A stretch of DNA of 64,000 nt, taken from the NCBI RefSeq assembly GCF_030536815.1, contig NZ_JAUNPE010000003.1, forward strand, positions 1-64,000, read 5' to 3'. The translations under genes were made by a program, and so were the position numbers. Of the stretch, positions 26,195 to 35,514 are shown in pieces (positions within the stretch are counted from its first letter, which is position 1; each line of letters begins with the position of its first letter). The stretch is from Kocuria sp. GTDB lineage: Bacteria > Actinomycetota > Actinomycetes > Actinomycetales > Micrococcaceae. The notes below the pieces were generated by a model. It worked only from the letters and a program-made list of their open reading frames with translations, made no database searches and had not been told where the DNA came from.

Positions 26195-27076
26195 GTGTGC
26201 AGACTGTTCGGGCTCCACACCGGAGCACAACCGCAGACCTGCTCGTTCTGGCTGCTGAACGCCCCGGATTCACTCTCGCGGCAAAGCAGACGCCAGCCCC
26301 ACGGCGCCGGAATCGGCACGTTCGAACCCAACGGGGCCCCGCATCTCGTCAGGTCCGCGCTCGCGGCCTACCTGGATCCCGCGTTCACTCGCGCCGCCCA
26401 GGACATGACCGGCACGAGTTTCGTGGCGCACGTGAGATTTGCGACCGAGGGTGAGCTGAGCGTGGCCAACACGCATCCGTTCGAGCAGGAGGGACGGATG
26501 TTCGCCCATAACGGTGTGATTCGATCCCTGGATGTCCTGGACCGGGAACTCGCTCGGCGGGGCGTGTCCGACCTGGTGCTCGGCACCACCGACAGCGAGC
26601 GGTATTTCGCGCTACTGACCTCCTACGTGCGAGAAGCCGCCGGGGATGTCCTCCGCGCACTGCGGGAGTGTTTGACGTGGCTGGCCCGCAACGTGTCCCT
26701 GTACTGCCTCAATTGCGTGTTCGCCACGCCGCGCGAAGTCTGGGCCGTGCGTTATCCGGACACCAATCCGCTGTGGTACATCACCGGCCGCCGCGGCACG
26801 GGCTCGCATCCGGCCGGCGCCGACCCGGGCTTGGTGCGCCTCACGTCCTCGTTCATGCGGGTGCACGGACCCGACCCGTCGAACAACACGGTCACCGTGG
26901 TGGCCAGCGAGCCCATGACGGAGCACCAGCAGTGGACCATGATCGACCCGGGCACGGCCTTGCACGCGGGGCCCGGCAATGCCTTCGAGCTACTCGACCT
27001 GGGGCTCCCGCGGCCCACCCGTCAAATCACCCATGCTGAGCTCGGTGCCGCCGCCGCGACACAGGGTGGCGCGTGA
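26195..27076 (+). CDS. class II glutamine amidotransferase (YafJ/EgtC-like)
   Basis: An N-terminal nucleophile glutaminase-type protein of 293 residues. Cys2 directly follows the initiator (MCRLFGLH) and would be the nucleophile after Met removal. Glutamine-site motifs follow: RQPHGAGIGTF, THVRFATEGE-like FVAHVRFATEGELS, and FAHNGVI. No synthetase domain is attached, so it belongs to the stand-alone YafJ/EgtC group, whose substrates are mostly unknown; EgtC acts in ergothioneine synthesis, but no other egt gene is nearby. GTG 26195 is preceded by GGGAGG. Confidence 0.82.
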   Translation: MCRLFGLHTGAQPQTCSFWLLNAPDSLSRQSRRQPHGAGIGTFEPNGAPHLVRSALAAYLDPAFTRAAQDMTGTSFVAHVRFATEGELSVANTHPFEQEGRMFAHNGVIRSLDVLDRELARRGVSDLVLGTTDSERYFALLTSYVREAAGDVLRALRECLTWLARNVSLYCLNCVFATPREVWAVRYPDTNPLWYITGRRGTGSHPAGADPGLVRLTSSFMRVHGPDPSNNTVTVVASEPMTEHQQWTMIDPGTALHAGPGNAFELLDLGLPRPTRQITHAELGAAAATQGGA

Positions 27077-27116
27077 GGCCGCCGAGCACTCACGAACGGT
27101 GTGATGAACTTGGCTC

Positions 27117-27584
27117 ATGAAAATAGTGCTGCAAACGGTGTCCCGGGCCTCCGTCACGGTGGAGGGGTCGGTGACGGGAGAGATCAGCGGACCCGGGCTG
27201 CTGGCCCTCGTGGGAGTCACCCATCACGACACACCGGGGACAGCGAAGAAGCTGGCGGAGAAAGTTGCCGCCCTGCGGATTCTTCCCGGGGAGAAGTCGT
27301 GCGTGGATCTGTCGGCACCCGTGCTGGCCGTCAGCCAGTTCACCCTCTACGCGGATGTCCGGAAGGGACGGCGGCCTTCGTGGTCGGCGGCGGCGCCCGG
27401 GGATGTGAGCGAGCCGATCTTCGATCAGTTCGTGGAATCCCTGCGCGAAGCCGGGGTGGATGTTGGTACCGGTGTCTTTGGTGCCCGGATGCAGGTGGAG
27501 CTGATCAACGACGGACCCGTGACCATCATCGTGGACAGCGACGACCTGGACCGCCCCAGATCGGGCACCCACGGACGGCAGTGA
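27117..27584 (+). CDS. dtd: D-aminoacyl-tRNA deacylase
   Basis: Hydrolyses D-aminoacyl-tRNAs (and glycyl-tRNA-Ala) to prevent D-residue entry into proteins. The 155-residue protein has the family start [15 protein letters not shown], the catalytic SQFTLYAD loop (about residues 79-86), and the trans-acting Gly-cisPro-type [11 protein letters not shown] (about 134-144). ATG 27117 has only a weak ribosome-binding site. A gap of 40 bases follows the amidotransferase gene. Confidence 0.93.
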   Translation: MKIVLQTVSRASVTVEGSVTGEISGPGLLALVGVTHHDTPGTAKKLAEKVAALRILPGEKSCVDLSAPVLAVSQFTLYADVRKGRRPSWSAAAPGDVSEPIFDQFVESLREAGVDVGTGVFGARMQVELINDGPVTIIVDSDDLDRPRSGTHGRQ

Positions 27585-27611
27585 CCGGCGCTGCGTGTCC
27601 GAGCGTCACGC

Positions 27612-27617
27612 TAGGGT
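27612..27617 (+). promoter_or_regulatory. -10 element (TAGGGT) for a probably leaderless rarA
   Basis: TAGGGT is followed by seven bases and then the rarA GTG. There is no Shine-Dalgarno sequence in that short space, so translation would begin on a leaderless message. Confidence 0.45.
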
Positions 27618-27624
27618 CATCAGC

Positions 27625-29043
27625 GTGAGCGCTTCACTGTTTGACCTGCCCGACCCGGACGAGCCCGACCGGGAGGAGACTCCCGCGCCGAGCCGCGGCC
27701 GGGGGCGTGCACCGTTGGCCGTTCGGATGCGACCGCGCACGTTGGACGAGGTGGTCGGTCAAAAGCACCTGCTCCGCGCGGGTTCGCCGCTGCGAGTGCT
27801 GGCGGGAACTGATGCCGGTCCCGCCGGTCCGAATTCCATCATCCTGTGGGGACCCCCGGGAACCGGGAAAACGACGATCGCGCACGTGATCGCGCGCGGT
27901 CACGGCACGACTTTCGTGGAACTGTCTGCCATCACCGCGGGCGTCAAAGACGTGCGCCGGGTCATGGACGAAGCCCTGACCGATCGGGACCTGCACGGAC
28001 GCAGCACGGTGTTGTTCTTGGACGAAATCCACCGCTTCACCAAGGCCCAGCAGGACGCGCTGCTGCCCGGTGTGGAGAACGGGTGGGTCATTCTGGTTGC
28101 GGCGACCACGGAGAACCCGTCCTTCTCGGTGATCTCACCGCTGCTGTCCCGCTCGCTCATGCTCACGCTGCAACCCCTGGACCGTTCCGACATCGCGGAC
28201 CTGCTGGATCGCGCCGTGACCGACCGGCGCGGCCTCAACGGCGAGGTCACCCTCGACGAGGACGCCAAGAGCCACCTGCTCGACATGGCCGGAGGTGATG
28301 CCCGCAAGGCATTGACTTCTCTGGACGCCGCCGCGGGCGTGGCCTTCTCCCATGACGGCACGGAGTCCGATCGAGAAGCGGGGCCGCGCGCCGTCGGCCC
28401 CGTGACCATCACCGTGGAGCACGCGGAGGAAGCCCTCAATCGCGCCGCCGTGCGCTACGACAAGCAGGGCGACCAGCACTACGACGTGATCAGCGCGTTC
28501 ATCAAGTCCATTCGTGGTTCCGATGTGGACGCGGCCATGCACTACCTGGCGCGCATGCTCGAAGCGGGGGAGGACCCGCGGTTCATTGCGCGCCGCCTGA
28601 TCATTTCCGCGTCCGAGGACATCGGCATGGCTGACCCCACCGCATTGCAGACCGCGGTCGCGGCCGCGCAGGCGGTGCAATTGATCGGGATGCCCGAGGG
28701 TCGCATTCCGCTGGCCCAGGCGGTCACTCACTTGGCCACCTCCCCCAAGTCCAATGCCTCCTACACGGCCATCAACGAGGCCATTGCGGATGTTCGCGCG
28801 GGTAAGGCCGGGCCGGTGCCCACACACCTGAGAGACGGTCACTACAAGGGGGCGGCCGCCCTGGGACACGGGGACGGTTATTTGTACGCCCACGATCAAC
28901 CCAATGCCGTGGCCTCCCAGCAGTACCCGCCGGACGAGCTCGTGGGGCGGGATTATTACCGACCCACGCCCTACGGCCACGAACGTGATCTTTCACCGAG
29001 GGTCCAACGCCTGCGCGACATCATTCGCGGTGACCAACCATGA
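27625..29043 (+). CDS. rarA: replication-associated recombination protein A (MgsA/RarA AAA+ ATPase)
   Basis: AAA+ ATPase related to clamp loaders, acting at stalled replication forks. The 472-residue protein contains [15 protein letters not shown], Walker [12 protein letters not shown], Walker [11 protein letters not shown], sensor 1 [13 protein letters not shown], and sensor 2 [13 protein letters not shown]. The C-terminal oligomerisation domain contains [13 protein letters not shown] and [19 protein letters not shown] 27625 was chosen because the family begins with a short SLFDLPD segment and a -10 box sits just before it; an upstream GTG at 27595 would add ten residues. Confidence 0.94.
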   Translation: MSASLFDLPDPDEPDREETPAPSRGRGRAPLAVRMRPRTLDEVVGQKHLLRAGSPLRVLAGTDAGPAGPNSIILWGPPGTGKTTIAHVIARGHGTTFVELSAITAGVKDVRRVMDEALTDRDLHGRSTVLFLDEIHRFTKAQQDALLPGVENGWVILVAATTENPSFSVISPLLSRSLMLTLQPLDRSDIADLLDRAVTDRRGLNGEVTLDEDAKSHLLDMAGGDARKALTSLDAAAGVAFSHDGTESDREAGPRAVGPVTITVEHAEEALNRAAVRYDKQGDQHYDVISAFIKSIRGSDVDAAMHYLARMLEAGEDPRFIARRLIISASEDIGMADPTALQTAVAAAQAVQLIGMPEGRIPLAQAVTHLATSPKSNASYTAINEAIADVRAGKAGPVPTHLRDGHYKGAAALGHGDGYLYAHDQPNAVASQQYPPDELVGRDYYRPTPYGHERDLSPRVQRLRDIIRGDQP

Positions 29044-29076
29044 CCCGTGGCCGCCCGAGATAAGTGCGGCGATCCA

Positions 29077-30051
29077 TCAGACAGGGGCGGTCGGCCCATG
29101 GGAATCGACGTGGTCGAGAACGTCCTTGGCGGTGAGGTCATCGATCACCAGGTCGGTGACGGCGCCGGAGCGCAGGGCGCCCAGGATGCCGCGCACCTTG
29201 TGTCGCCCGGACACCACGCACAGGCGGCGGGGAATCCGGGCCAGATCCGACGGGGTGGGCCCGGATGCCCTGCGATTGACGTCGATGTCCGAGTAGCTGC
29301 CGTCCTCCCGAATGAACACCGTGCACATGTCGCCAACCACGCGGTTCTCGTTGAGACTGCGCAGGGCCGCCTGACTGAGATGACCCTCCGTGTACACCTG
29401 GGACAACACGGGGCCGTGAAAGGCGCCCACGCTGAACACAGCCAGGTCCACGGCGGAACGGACGGCCAGAATGCGGCGCACGGATGATTCTTTCCACAAC
29501 AGGGTGCGGGTCTCCTCGAGATCGAAGAACGCGGGAGTGGGGAACGGGTAGAGCTCGGCGTTGAAGGCCCGCGCCATGCTCGAAAGCAGCGGGGTTGAGG
29601 TTCCCGCCCCCGTGGTCCGCGGGCCCGCAGCACCGTTGAGCTGCACCACCGTGACGTCCTGCGCGCTGGTCTGACCCAGGTGCGCGGCAATGGTGGAGGT
29701 CGTGGTGCCCCACGCGACGCCGAGAATTAAACCGTCCTCGACCCATTCCGTGAGCAGGTTCGCCGCGTAGCGCGAGACAGCCTCCAGGCGCGGGCCGTTG
29801 TGGGATGCCCGGTGTGTGCCGGCAATGTGTGCGGTGACCCCGAACATCTCGTGGAACCGCCGCGACAGCCGATCGGGCGGGTGCTCGGGTGGGCGCAGGG
29901 AGATTCTGACAATGCCCCGGTTCTTGGCTTCGGTGAGCATGCGCGACACCGTGGAGCGCGAGACACCAAACCGGTCCGCCACGGCTCCCATGGTCATGTC
30001 CTGAACGAAGTAGAGTTCCGCGGCTTGGTACAGCAATGAATCGTCGTGCAT
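29077..30051 (-). CDS. SorC/DeoR-type sugar-binding transcriptional regulator, probable glp regulator
   Basis: A 324-residue regulator with an N-terminal helix-turn-helix (AAELYFVQDMTMGAVADRFGVSRSTVSRMLTEAK) and a C-terminal SorC sugar/phosphosugar-binding domain. The latter has LILGVAWGTTTSTIAAHL, VTVVQLNGAAG, ARAFNAELYPFPTPAFFD, DLAVFSVGAFHG and GRHKVRGILGALRSGAVTDLVIDD. It is divergent from glpD, which points to control of the glycerol genes, perhaps with glycerol-3-phosphate or another triose as effector; that link is inferred. ATG 30051 follows GGGAGAAGAG; an upstream in-frame start at 30072 lacks support. Confidence 0.85.
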   Translation of the reverse strand: MHDDSLLYQAAELYFVQDMTMGAVADRFGVSRSTVSRMLTEAKNRGIVRISLRPPEHPPDRLSRRFHEMFGVTAHIAGTHRASHNGPRLEAVSRYAANLLTEWVEDGLILGVAWGTTTSTIAAHLGQTSAQDVTVVQLNGAAGPRTTGAGTSTPLLSSMARAFNAELYPFPTPAFFDLEETRTLLWKESSVRRILAVRSAVDLAVFSVGAFHGPVLSQVYTEGHLSQAALRSLNENRVVGDMCTVFIREDGSYSDIDVNRRASGPTPSDLARIPRRLCVVSGRHKVRGILGALRSGAVTDLVIDDLTAKDVLDHVDSHGPTAPV

Positions 30052-30067
30052 GGACTCTTCTCCCTGG

Positions 30068-30103
30068 TGCACGTGTGTGCAATTGAGTTGAGCATACGTG
30101 CAT
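30068..30103. promoter_or_regulatory. candidate operator of the SorC-type regulator (inverted repeat)
   Basis: TGCACGT (30068-30074) and ACGTGCA (30096-30102) form a 7-bp perfect inverted repeat with half-sites about 28 bases apart, close to three helical turns. The right half lies in ATACGTGCAT (30094-30103), which overlaps a TATGCT -10-like sequence for the regulator on the minus strand, suggesting autoregulation. Confidence 0.45.
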
Positions 30104-30153
30104 TAGCGCGGCATAGTGGGTCGCACGGCCCGGTAATGGGATGCAGATCACAC

Positions 30154-30181
30154 TTGCGGCCGTAGCGTGGTCTTTTAGATT
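30154..30181 (+). promoter_or_regulatory. candidate promoter of glpD-glpF-glpK
   Basis: TTGCGG (30154-30159), 16 bases, TAGATT (30176-30181). Transcription would start near 30188, about 40 bases before the glpD GTG. Confidence 0.45.
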
Positions 30182-30196
30182 CCGCACACCACATGA

Positions 30197-30206
30197 ATAC
30201 GTACAT
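30197..30206. promoter_or_regulatory. second operator-like site ATACGTACAT before glpD
   Basis: This decamer repeats the 30094-30103 sequence with one change (ATACGTRCAT). It lies just after the predicted glpD transcription start, where a bound repressor would block transcription. Confidence 0.4.
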
Positions 30207-30227
30207 AGGTTGAGTGAGGTAGCTCCC

Positions 30228-31952
30228 GTGAGAACCACAGTTTTGAACCCCGAATCCCGCCGCGCCGCCCTGCGCGAGATGGCCGATGGTCCCGCATTGG
30301 ACATTCTGGTGATTGGCGGTGGCATCACGGGTGCGGGCGTGGCTCTGGACGCCGTCACCCGCGGTCTGCGCACCGGGATCGTGGAAGCGCAGGACTGGGC
30401 CGGTGGCACATCACGGTGGTCCTCCAAACTGGTCCACGGCGGGCTGCGCTACCTGCAGCAATTGGACTTCAAACTCGTCACGGAAGCCCTCCACGAACGG
30501 GAACGGTTGCTCTACACCCTGGCGCCCCACTTGGTGAAGCCTGTCCCGTTCCTCTACCCGATCCTGCACCGTTTCTGGGAACGACCGTACGTGACCGCCG
30601 GAATCGGGCTCTACGACACCCTGGCCCACGTCGGATCCAAGGTGGCGTCCATGCCGTTCCACCGCCACCTGTCTCGGCGCGGGGTCCAGGAGGCGTTCCC
30701 CAGCATCAAGCCGGGTGCGATGGTCGGTGCCGTCAAGTACTGGGACGGGCGAGTGGACGACGCACGCTTGGTTCTGACCCTGATCCGAACCGCCGCCGGA
30801 TACGGCGCGCTGGCCGCCTCACGCACCAAGGTCACGGGCCTCCTCAAGGACGACGACGCCGTAGTCGGCGCCCGCGTCACGGACCTGGAGACCGGGGAGA
30901 GTTTCGAGATTCGAGCTCGCAAGGTCGTTGCGGCAACGGGCGTGTGGACCGAGGAAACCCAGGACCTGGCCGACACGGACGGCGGGTTGAAGGTCATGGC
31001 CTCCAAGGGCATCCACATTGTGGTGCCTCGTGAGCGGATCAAGGGCGAGGTGGGTTTGATCCTGCAGACCGAGAAATCCGTGCTGTTCGTGATTCCGTGG
31101 GAGCACTACTGGATCATCGGAACCACGGACACCCCGTACGAACAGGATATTTCCGCGCCCGTCGTCACCGCGGCCGATATCGACTACGTGATTGACCACG
31201 CCAACGTGGTCCTGGCCGAACCACTGACCCGTGATGACGTGATCGGCAGTTTTGCCGGTTTGCGCCCCCTGCTGCAACCGGGAGTCAAGGAGGGCACGGA
31301 GACGGTTTCCACCAAGGTCTCTCGCGAGCACACGGTGGCGGAAGTGGTTCCGGGGCTGATCTCCATTGCCGGCGGCAAACTGACGACCTACCGGATCATG
31401 GCCCAGGACGCCGTGGATTTCGCGCTCGGTAAGGACCGCGCCAAACAACTGCCCTCCGTGACCGAACGGACCCTGCTGCACGGTGCCGACGGCTATCTTC
31501 CCCTGACCCGCCAGGTGGAACAGATCAGCAACCGCTACGGGTGGACACCGGAGACGGTCGAGCATCTGCTCAACCGCTACGGCTCCGCCATTTCCGAGAT
31601 CGGGGCCCTCGTGGACGAACGCGCGGACCTCGCCGAGCCGCTCCAGGGTGCCCCGGATTACGTGCGCGCCGAGATCGTGCAGGCCGCACGCAACGAGGGT
31701 GTGCTGCACCTGGGGGACGCCTTCCACACCCGCACGCGCATGAGTTACGACCAGCCCGATCACGGTCTCGCCGTGGTCGAAGAGGTTGCCGACCTGCTGG
31801 CCGAAGAGCTCGATTGGGATGCCGAGCGCAGGGCGGAAGAGGTTCGGGCCTACCGAGACCTCTGCGCCGCCGAGGACGCCGCCGCGCAAACCGCCGACGA
31901 CACGGCCGCCGCGGCGGCACGGGCCGCGGCGCCGTCGTTGAACACCCTGTGA
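30228..31952 (+). CDS. glpD: glycerol-3-phosphate dehydrogenase, FAD-dependent
   Basis: Oxidises glycerol-3-phosphate to dihydroxyacetone phosphate at the membrane, passing electrons to quinone. The 574-residue protein has the FAD-binding dinucleotide fold ILVIGGGITGAGVALDA followed by GGTSRWSSKLVHGGLRYLQ, the typical GlpD signature. Later blocks include KGIHIVVPRERIKGEVG, GLRPLLQPG and SIAGGKLTTYRIMAQDAVD; the C-terminal DAO_C domain ends in an alanine-rich tail. GTG 30228 follows GAGG; the first residues RTTVLNPESRRAAL fit the family. First gene of a glpD-glpF-glpK group. Confidence 0.93.
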   Translation: MRTTVLNPESRRAALREMADGPALDILVIGGGITGAGVALDAVTRGLRTGIVEAQDWAGGTSRWSSKLVHGGLRYLQQLDFKLVTEALHERERLLYTLAPHLVKPVPFLYPILHRFWERPYVTAGIGLYDTLAHVGSKVASMPFHRHLSRRGVQEAFPSIKPGAMVGAVKYWDGRVDDARLVLTLIRTAAGYGALAASRTKVTGLLKDDDAVVGARVTDLETGESFEIRARKVVAATGVWTEETQDLADTDGGLKVMASKGIHIVVPRERIKGEVGLILQTEKSVLFVIPWEHYWIIGTTDTPYEQDISAPVVTAADIDYVIDHANVVLAEPLTRDDVIGSFAGLRPLLQPGVKEGTETVSTKVSREHTVAEVVPGLISIAGGKLTTYRIMAQDAVDFALGKDRAKQLPSVTERTLLHGADGYLPLTRQVEQISNRYGWTPETVEHLLNRYGSAISEIGALVDERADLAEPLQGAPDYVRAEIVQAARNEGVLHLGDAFHTRTRMSYDQPDHGLAVVEEVADLLAEELDWDAERRAEEVRAYRDLCAAEDAAAQTADDTAAAAARAAAPSLNTL

Positions 31953-32062
31953 ATCGGCAACGGCACCCCACAACGAACCGGACACGTGCCGACCCGGGCA
32001 ACCACGTAAGCCACCGGTCCCCCTGACCACCGATTGAAGAACGAGATCGAAGGAGTCACTTA

Positions 32063-32848
32063 ATGACCGCAATGACGGCGCTGCTGCCCATGGAAGCAGC
32101 AGAAGTGGTGCCCCTGGGCACGGTGTTCTGGTCCGAAGTGCTGGGCACGGCCATGCTGACGCTGCTGGGCGTGGGTGTGGTGGCCAACCACTTATTGGGA
32201 AAGACCAAGGGCAATGCCGGCGGCTGGCTGCTGATCAACTTCGGTTGGGGCCTCGGCGTGTTCGCCGGTGTCTACGTGGCATGGCAGTCCGGGGCGCACC
32301 TGAATCCGGCCGTGACGGTGGGCCTCTGGGCCTCCGGCGCCCCGGAGTACGCCCCGGGGGTGGCCGTGACCGCGGCCTCCACCCTGGTGTACTTCGCGGC
32401 CGAACTCCTGGGTGCTTTCCTGGGTGCCGTGATCGCGTGGATCGCCCACAAACAGCACTACGACGAGCCCCTGGACCCGGCGGCGAAGCTCGGCACGTTC
32501 GCCACCGGGCCGGAAATCCGCTCCTACCCGTGGAACGTGGTGACCGAGGCCATCGCGACCTTCGTGCTGATCTTCGTGATTCTCATGTTCGGCGGAACGC
32601 CCTCGGAGTTGGGTCCCTTGGCCGTGGCGCTGCTGGTGGTCGGCATTGGTGCCAGCCTGGGCGGGCCCACCGGTTACGCCATCAACCCGGCTCGTGACCT
32701 CGGGCCCCGCATTGCGCACGCGATCCTCCCGATCCGGGGCAAGGGCGGCAGCGACTGGGGTTACGCCTGGGTCCCGATCGTGGGCCCCATTCTCGGCGCG
32801 TTGATCGCCGGTGGCATTTTCCAGATTTACCCGTCGTCCAACTTCTGA
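32063..32848 (+). CDS. glpF: glycerol uptake facilitator (aquaglyceroporin)
   Basis: Channel for passive glycerol entry. The 261-residue MIP-family protein has six membrane helices and the two pore NPA motifs, SGAHLNPAVTV and GYAINPARDLGPRI. The Asp after the second NPA (NPARD) is the residue that distinguishes glycerol channels from strict aquaporins. AAGGAG precedes ATG 32063. It lies 110 bases after glpD and 40 before glpK. Confidence 0.93.
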   Translation: MTAMTALLPMEAAEVVPLGTVFWSEVLGTAMLTLLGVGVVANHLLGKTKGNAGGWLLINFGWGLGVFAGVYVAWQSGAHLNPAVTVGLWASGAPEYAPGVAVTAASTLVYFAAELLGAFLGAVIAWIAHKQHYDEPLDPAAKLGTFATGPEIRSYPWNVVTEAIATFVLIFVILMFGGTPSELGPLAVALLVVGIGASLGGPTGYAINPARDLGPRIAHAILPIRGKGGSDWGYAWVPIVGPILGALIAGGIFQIYPSSNF

Positions 32849-32888
32849 TTTTCCAACTACCACCACAACGATGTGAGGAGTTACCACC

Positions 32889-34460
32889 ATGACCAAGCGA
32901 TCCAGCACCACCGCCACGAACGGCAAGAACGCCAACGGCGCCACCGAGGCCCGGTACGTGATGGCCATCGACCAGGGAACCACGAGCACCCGGGCCATCA
33001 TCTTCGATCACTCCGGCAGCATCATCGGCGTCGGTCAGCAGGAGCACCAACAGATCTTCCCGCGCGCCGGATGGGTCGAACACGATGCCACCGAGATCTG
33101 GCGCAACGTGCGCCGCGTCGTGGCCGATGCCCTGGCCGAAACCGAACTCACCAAGGACGATATCGCCGCGGTGGGCATCACCAACCAGCGTGAAACCACG
33201 GTCGTGTGGGACCGCACCACCGGTAAGCCGGTCTACAACGCCATTGTGTGGCAAGACACTCGCACCCAGGCGATCGTGGACGAGTTCGCGAAGAACGGGG
33301 GAGTGGATCGCTTCCGCAAGCGCACGGGCCTGCCGCTGGCCAGCTACTTCGCCGGTCCCAAGATCAAGTGGATCCTGGACAACGTGGACGGCGCTCGCAC
33401 GAAGGCCGAGGCCGGTGAGCTCATGTTCGGCACCACCGACAGCTGGCTCGTGTGGAACATGACCGGTGGTCCCAACGGCGGGGTGCACGTCACGGACGTC
33501 ACCAATGCGTCCCGCACGCTGCTGATGAACATCGAGACGTTGAGCTGGAACAAGGACCTGGCTGATGCCATGGACGTCCCTATGTCCATGCTTCCCGAGA
33601 TCCGTTCCAGCAGCGAGGTTTACGGCAAGGGCCGCTCACGAGGCTTTGTGGGCGGCGTGCCCATTGCCGGCATCCTGGGTGACCAGCAGGCCGCCATGTT
33701 CGGTCAGACCTGCTTCGAGCCCGGCATGGGCAAGAACACGTACGGCACCGGCAACTTCTTGCTGATGAACGTCGGTGAGCAGCCGGTGCAGTCCGAGAAC
33801 GGGCTGATCACCACGGTGTGCTATCAAATCGAGGGCCAGAAGCCCGTCTACGCGCTGGAGGGTTCCATTGCCGTGACCGGTTCCCTGGTGCAATGGGTGC
33901 GCGACAACCTGGGCCTCATCCAGGACGCCAAGGAAATCGAAGGTCTCGCCAGGGATGTGGAGGACAACGGCGGGGCGTACTTCGTGCCGGCGTTCTCCGG
34001 ACTCTTCGCACCGCATTGGCGCCCGGACGCCCGCGGTGCCCTGGTCGGTCTGACCCGGTACGTGCGCAAGGAACACATTGCCCGCGCCGTGCTGGAGGCC
34101 ACCGCCTACCAGTCCCGGGAAGTGGTCGAGGCCATGAACAAGGACTCCGGCCAGGACCTCGTGGAACTGCGGGTGGACGGTGGCATGACGGCCAACGAGT
34201 TGCTCATGCAGTTCCAGGCGGACCAGCTGGACGTGCCCGTGATTCGCCCCAAGATCACCGAGACCACCGCCCTGGGCGCGGCCTACGCGGCGGGTCTGGC
34301 GGTGGGTTTCTGGGCCGATCTGGATGAAATCACCGAGAACTGGGCCGAGGACAAGCGCTGGAAGCCCAACGGTGAGACCGAGGCCAACGACAAGTTGTTC
34401 CGTAATTGGGGCAAGGCTGTGACCAAGTCGTTGGATTGGGTGGATCAGGACGTGGACTGA
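32889..34460 (+). CDS. glpK: glycerol kinase
   Basis: Phosphorylates glycerol with ATP, trapping it for GlpD. The 523-residue FGGY-family protein shows the phosphate-binding strand [46 protein letters not shown], the second phosphate loop [13 protein letters not shown], and [19 protein letters not shown] with the adenosine site. About 22 hydrophilic residues precede the usual start. GAGGAG precedes ATG 32889. Last gene of the glycerol group; the rpsD promoter begins right after its stop. Confidence 0.95.
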   Translation: MTKRSSTTATNGKNANGATEARYVMAIDQGTTSTRAIIFDHSGSIIGVGQQEHQQIFPRAGWVEHDATEIWRNVRRVVADALAETELTKDDIAAVGITNQRETTVVWDRTTGKPVYNAIVWQDTRTQAIVDEFAKNGGVDRFRKRTGLPLASYFAGPKIKWILDNVDGARTKAEAGELMFGTTDSWLVWNMTGGPNGGVHVTDVTNASRTLLMNIETLSWNKDLADAMDVPMSMLPEIRSSSEVYGKGRSRGFVGGVPIAGILGDQQAAMFGQTCFEPGMGKNTYGTGNFLLMNVGEQPVQSENGLITTVCYQIEGQKPVYALEGSIAVTGSLVQWVRDNLGLIQDAKEIEGLARDVEDNGGAYFVPAFSGLFAPHWRPDARGALVGLTRYVRKEHIARAVLEATAYQSREVVEAMNKDSGQDLVELRVDGGMTANELLMQFQADQLDVPVIRPKITETTALGAAYAAGLAVGFWADLDEITENWAEDKRWKPNGETEANDKLFRNWGKAVTKSLDWVDQDVD

Positions 34461-34683
34461 ATCGGCTATAGTAGAACGCTGGCTGGCAAGCTGTGCTCAG
34501 TCATGACCTCGTACCCGTGGCACCCTCACGGCGCGGAGCATGTGAGCCAACTGTAGGCAATGACGGATTGCGGCTGATCCGCACCTCTCCTGCCGGGACC
34601 CATTCCCGCGCGATGGAGGCCAGTACCACACAGATCGGTTCACGCACCACCGTGCGTGCACCGTCGACCGCATGAAAGGCAAC
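34461..34683 (+). promoter_or_regulatory. rpsD promoter and about 205-base structured 5' leader
   Basis: TATAGT (34467-34472) is a good -10 box six bases after the glpK stop. The long leader then holds small stem-loops, the clearest being CACGCAC (34641-34647) with GTGCGTG (34652-34658) around a CACC loop, some 25 bases before the rpsD start. Ribosomal protein S4 controls its own mRNA in other bacteria, so this leader is a candidate site; that is inference. Confidence 0.45.
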
Positions 34684-35319
34684 ATGGCTAACAACGCATT
34701 GCGTGCGCGCCGTCAGGTGCGCAAGTCCCGCGCCCTCGGTATCGCACTGACCCCGAAGGCCGAGAAGTACTTCGAGCGCCGCCCGTACGCTCCCGGTGAG
34801 CACGGCCGTGCCCGCCGTAAGTCCGACTCGGACTACAAGGTGCGTCTGACCGAGAAGCAGCGCCTGCGCGCCCAGTACGACATCCGCGAGAAGCAGATGC
34901 ACCGCGCCTACGTTGAGGCCAAGCGCGTTGAGGGTCAGACCGGTGAAAACCTCATCGGTCTGCTCGAGACCCGTTTGGACGCTCTGGTGCTGCGCTCCGG
35001 TTTCGCTCGCACCATGGCTCAGGCCCGTCAGGCCGTTGTCCACCGCCACATCATGGTGGACGGCCAGCGGGTGGATCGCCCGTCGTTCCGCGTGCGCCCG
35101 GGTCAGATGATCCACGTGCACCCGCGTTCCGAGAAGATGGTTCCGTTCCAGGTGGCCGCCACCGGCGCTCACCAGGACGTCCTGCCCGACACCCCGGGTT
35201 ACCTGGACGTTTCGATCGACCGTCTGCAGGCAACGCTGACCCGCAAGCCCGAGCGTTCCGAGGTCCCCGTGACCTGCGAGGAGCAGCTCGTGGTCGAGTA
35301 CTACGCCCGCATGGCGTAA
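34684..35319 (+). CDS. rpsD: 30S ribosomal protein S4
   Basis: Primary 16S rRNA-binding protein that nucleates assembly of the small-subunit body. The 211-residue protein has a basic N-terminus (MANNALRARRQVRKSRALG), YFERRPYAPGEHGRARR, and the S4 RNA-binding domain (ETRLDALVLRSGFARTMAQARQAVVHRHIMVDG). It is encoded alone and not in the rpsM-rpsK-rpoA cluster, which is usual for this lineage. ATG 34684 follows GAAAGG by five bases; an in-frame ATG four codons upstream is less likely. Confidence 0.96.
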   Translation: MANNALRARRQVRKSRALGIALTPKAEKYFERRPYAPGEHGRARRKSDSDYKVRLTEKQRLRAQYDIREKQMHRAYVEAKRVEGQTGENLIGLLETRLDALVLRSGFARTMAQARQAVVHRHIMVDGQRVDRPSFRVRPGQMIHVHPRSEKMVPFQVAATGAHQDVLPDTPGYLDVSIDRLQATLTRKPERSEVPVTCEEQLVVEYYARMA

Positions 35320-35351
35320 TGCTTTTCTCCCGCGCGCCCGGTTTCTGGTGA

Positions 35352-35397
35352 GCGGAGCGTACAGCCCGTGGCTTCGGCCGCGGGCTGTCCGCATTTT
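35352..35397 (+). terminator. intrinsic terminator after rpsD
   Basis: A 12-bp stem (35361-35372 with 35377-35388, one G-T pair) is capped by a TTCG tetraloop and extended below by GCGGA/TCCGC. It is followed by ATTTT. Confidence 0.85.
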
Positions 35398-35514
35398 CGG
35401 GGAGTGGCTGAACCGCACCCCCAGCAACGTTGGGTAGAGTTTCCCTTCGGCCGTGCCACCCGATGGCACCGCGTCATACACCGAGGACAACACACGAGAG
35501 GTACGGGTCGCCCC

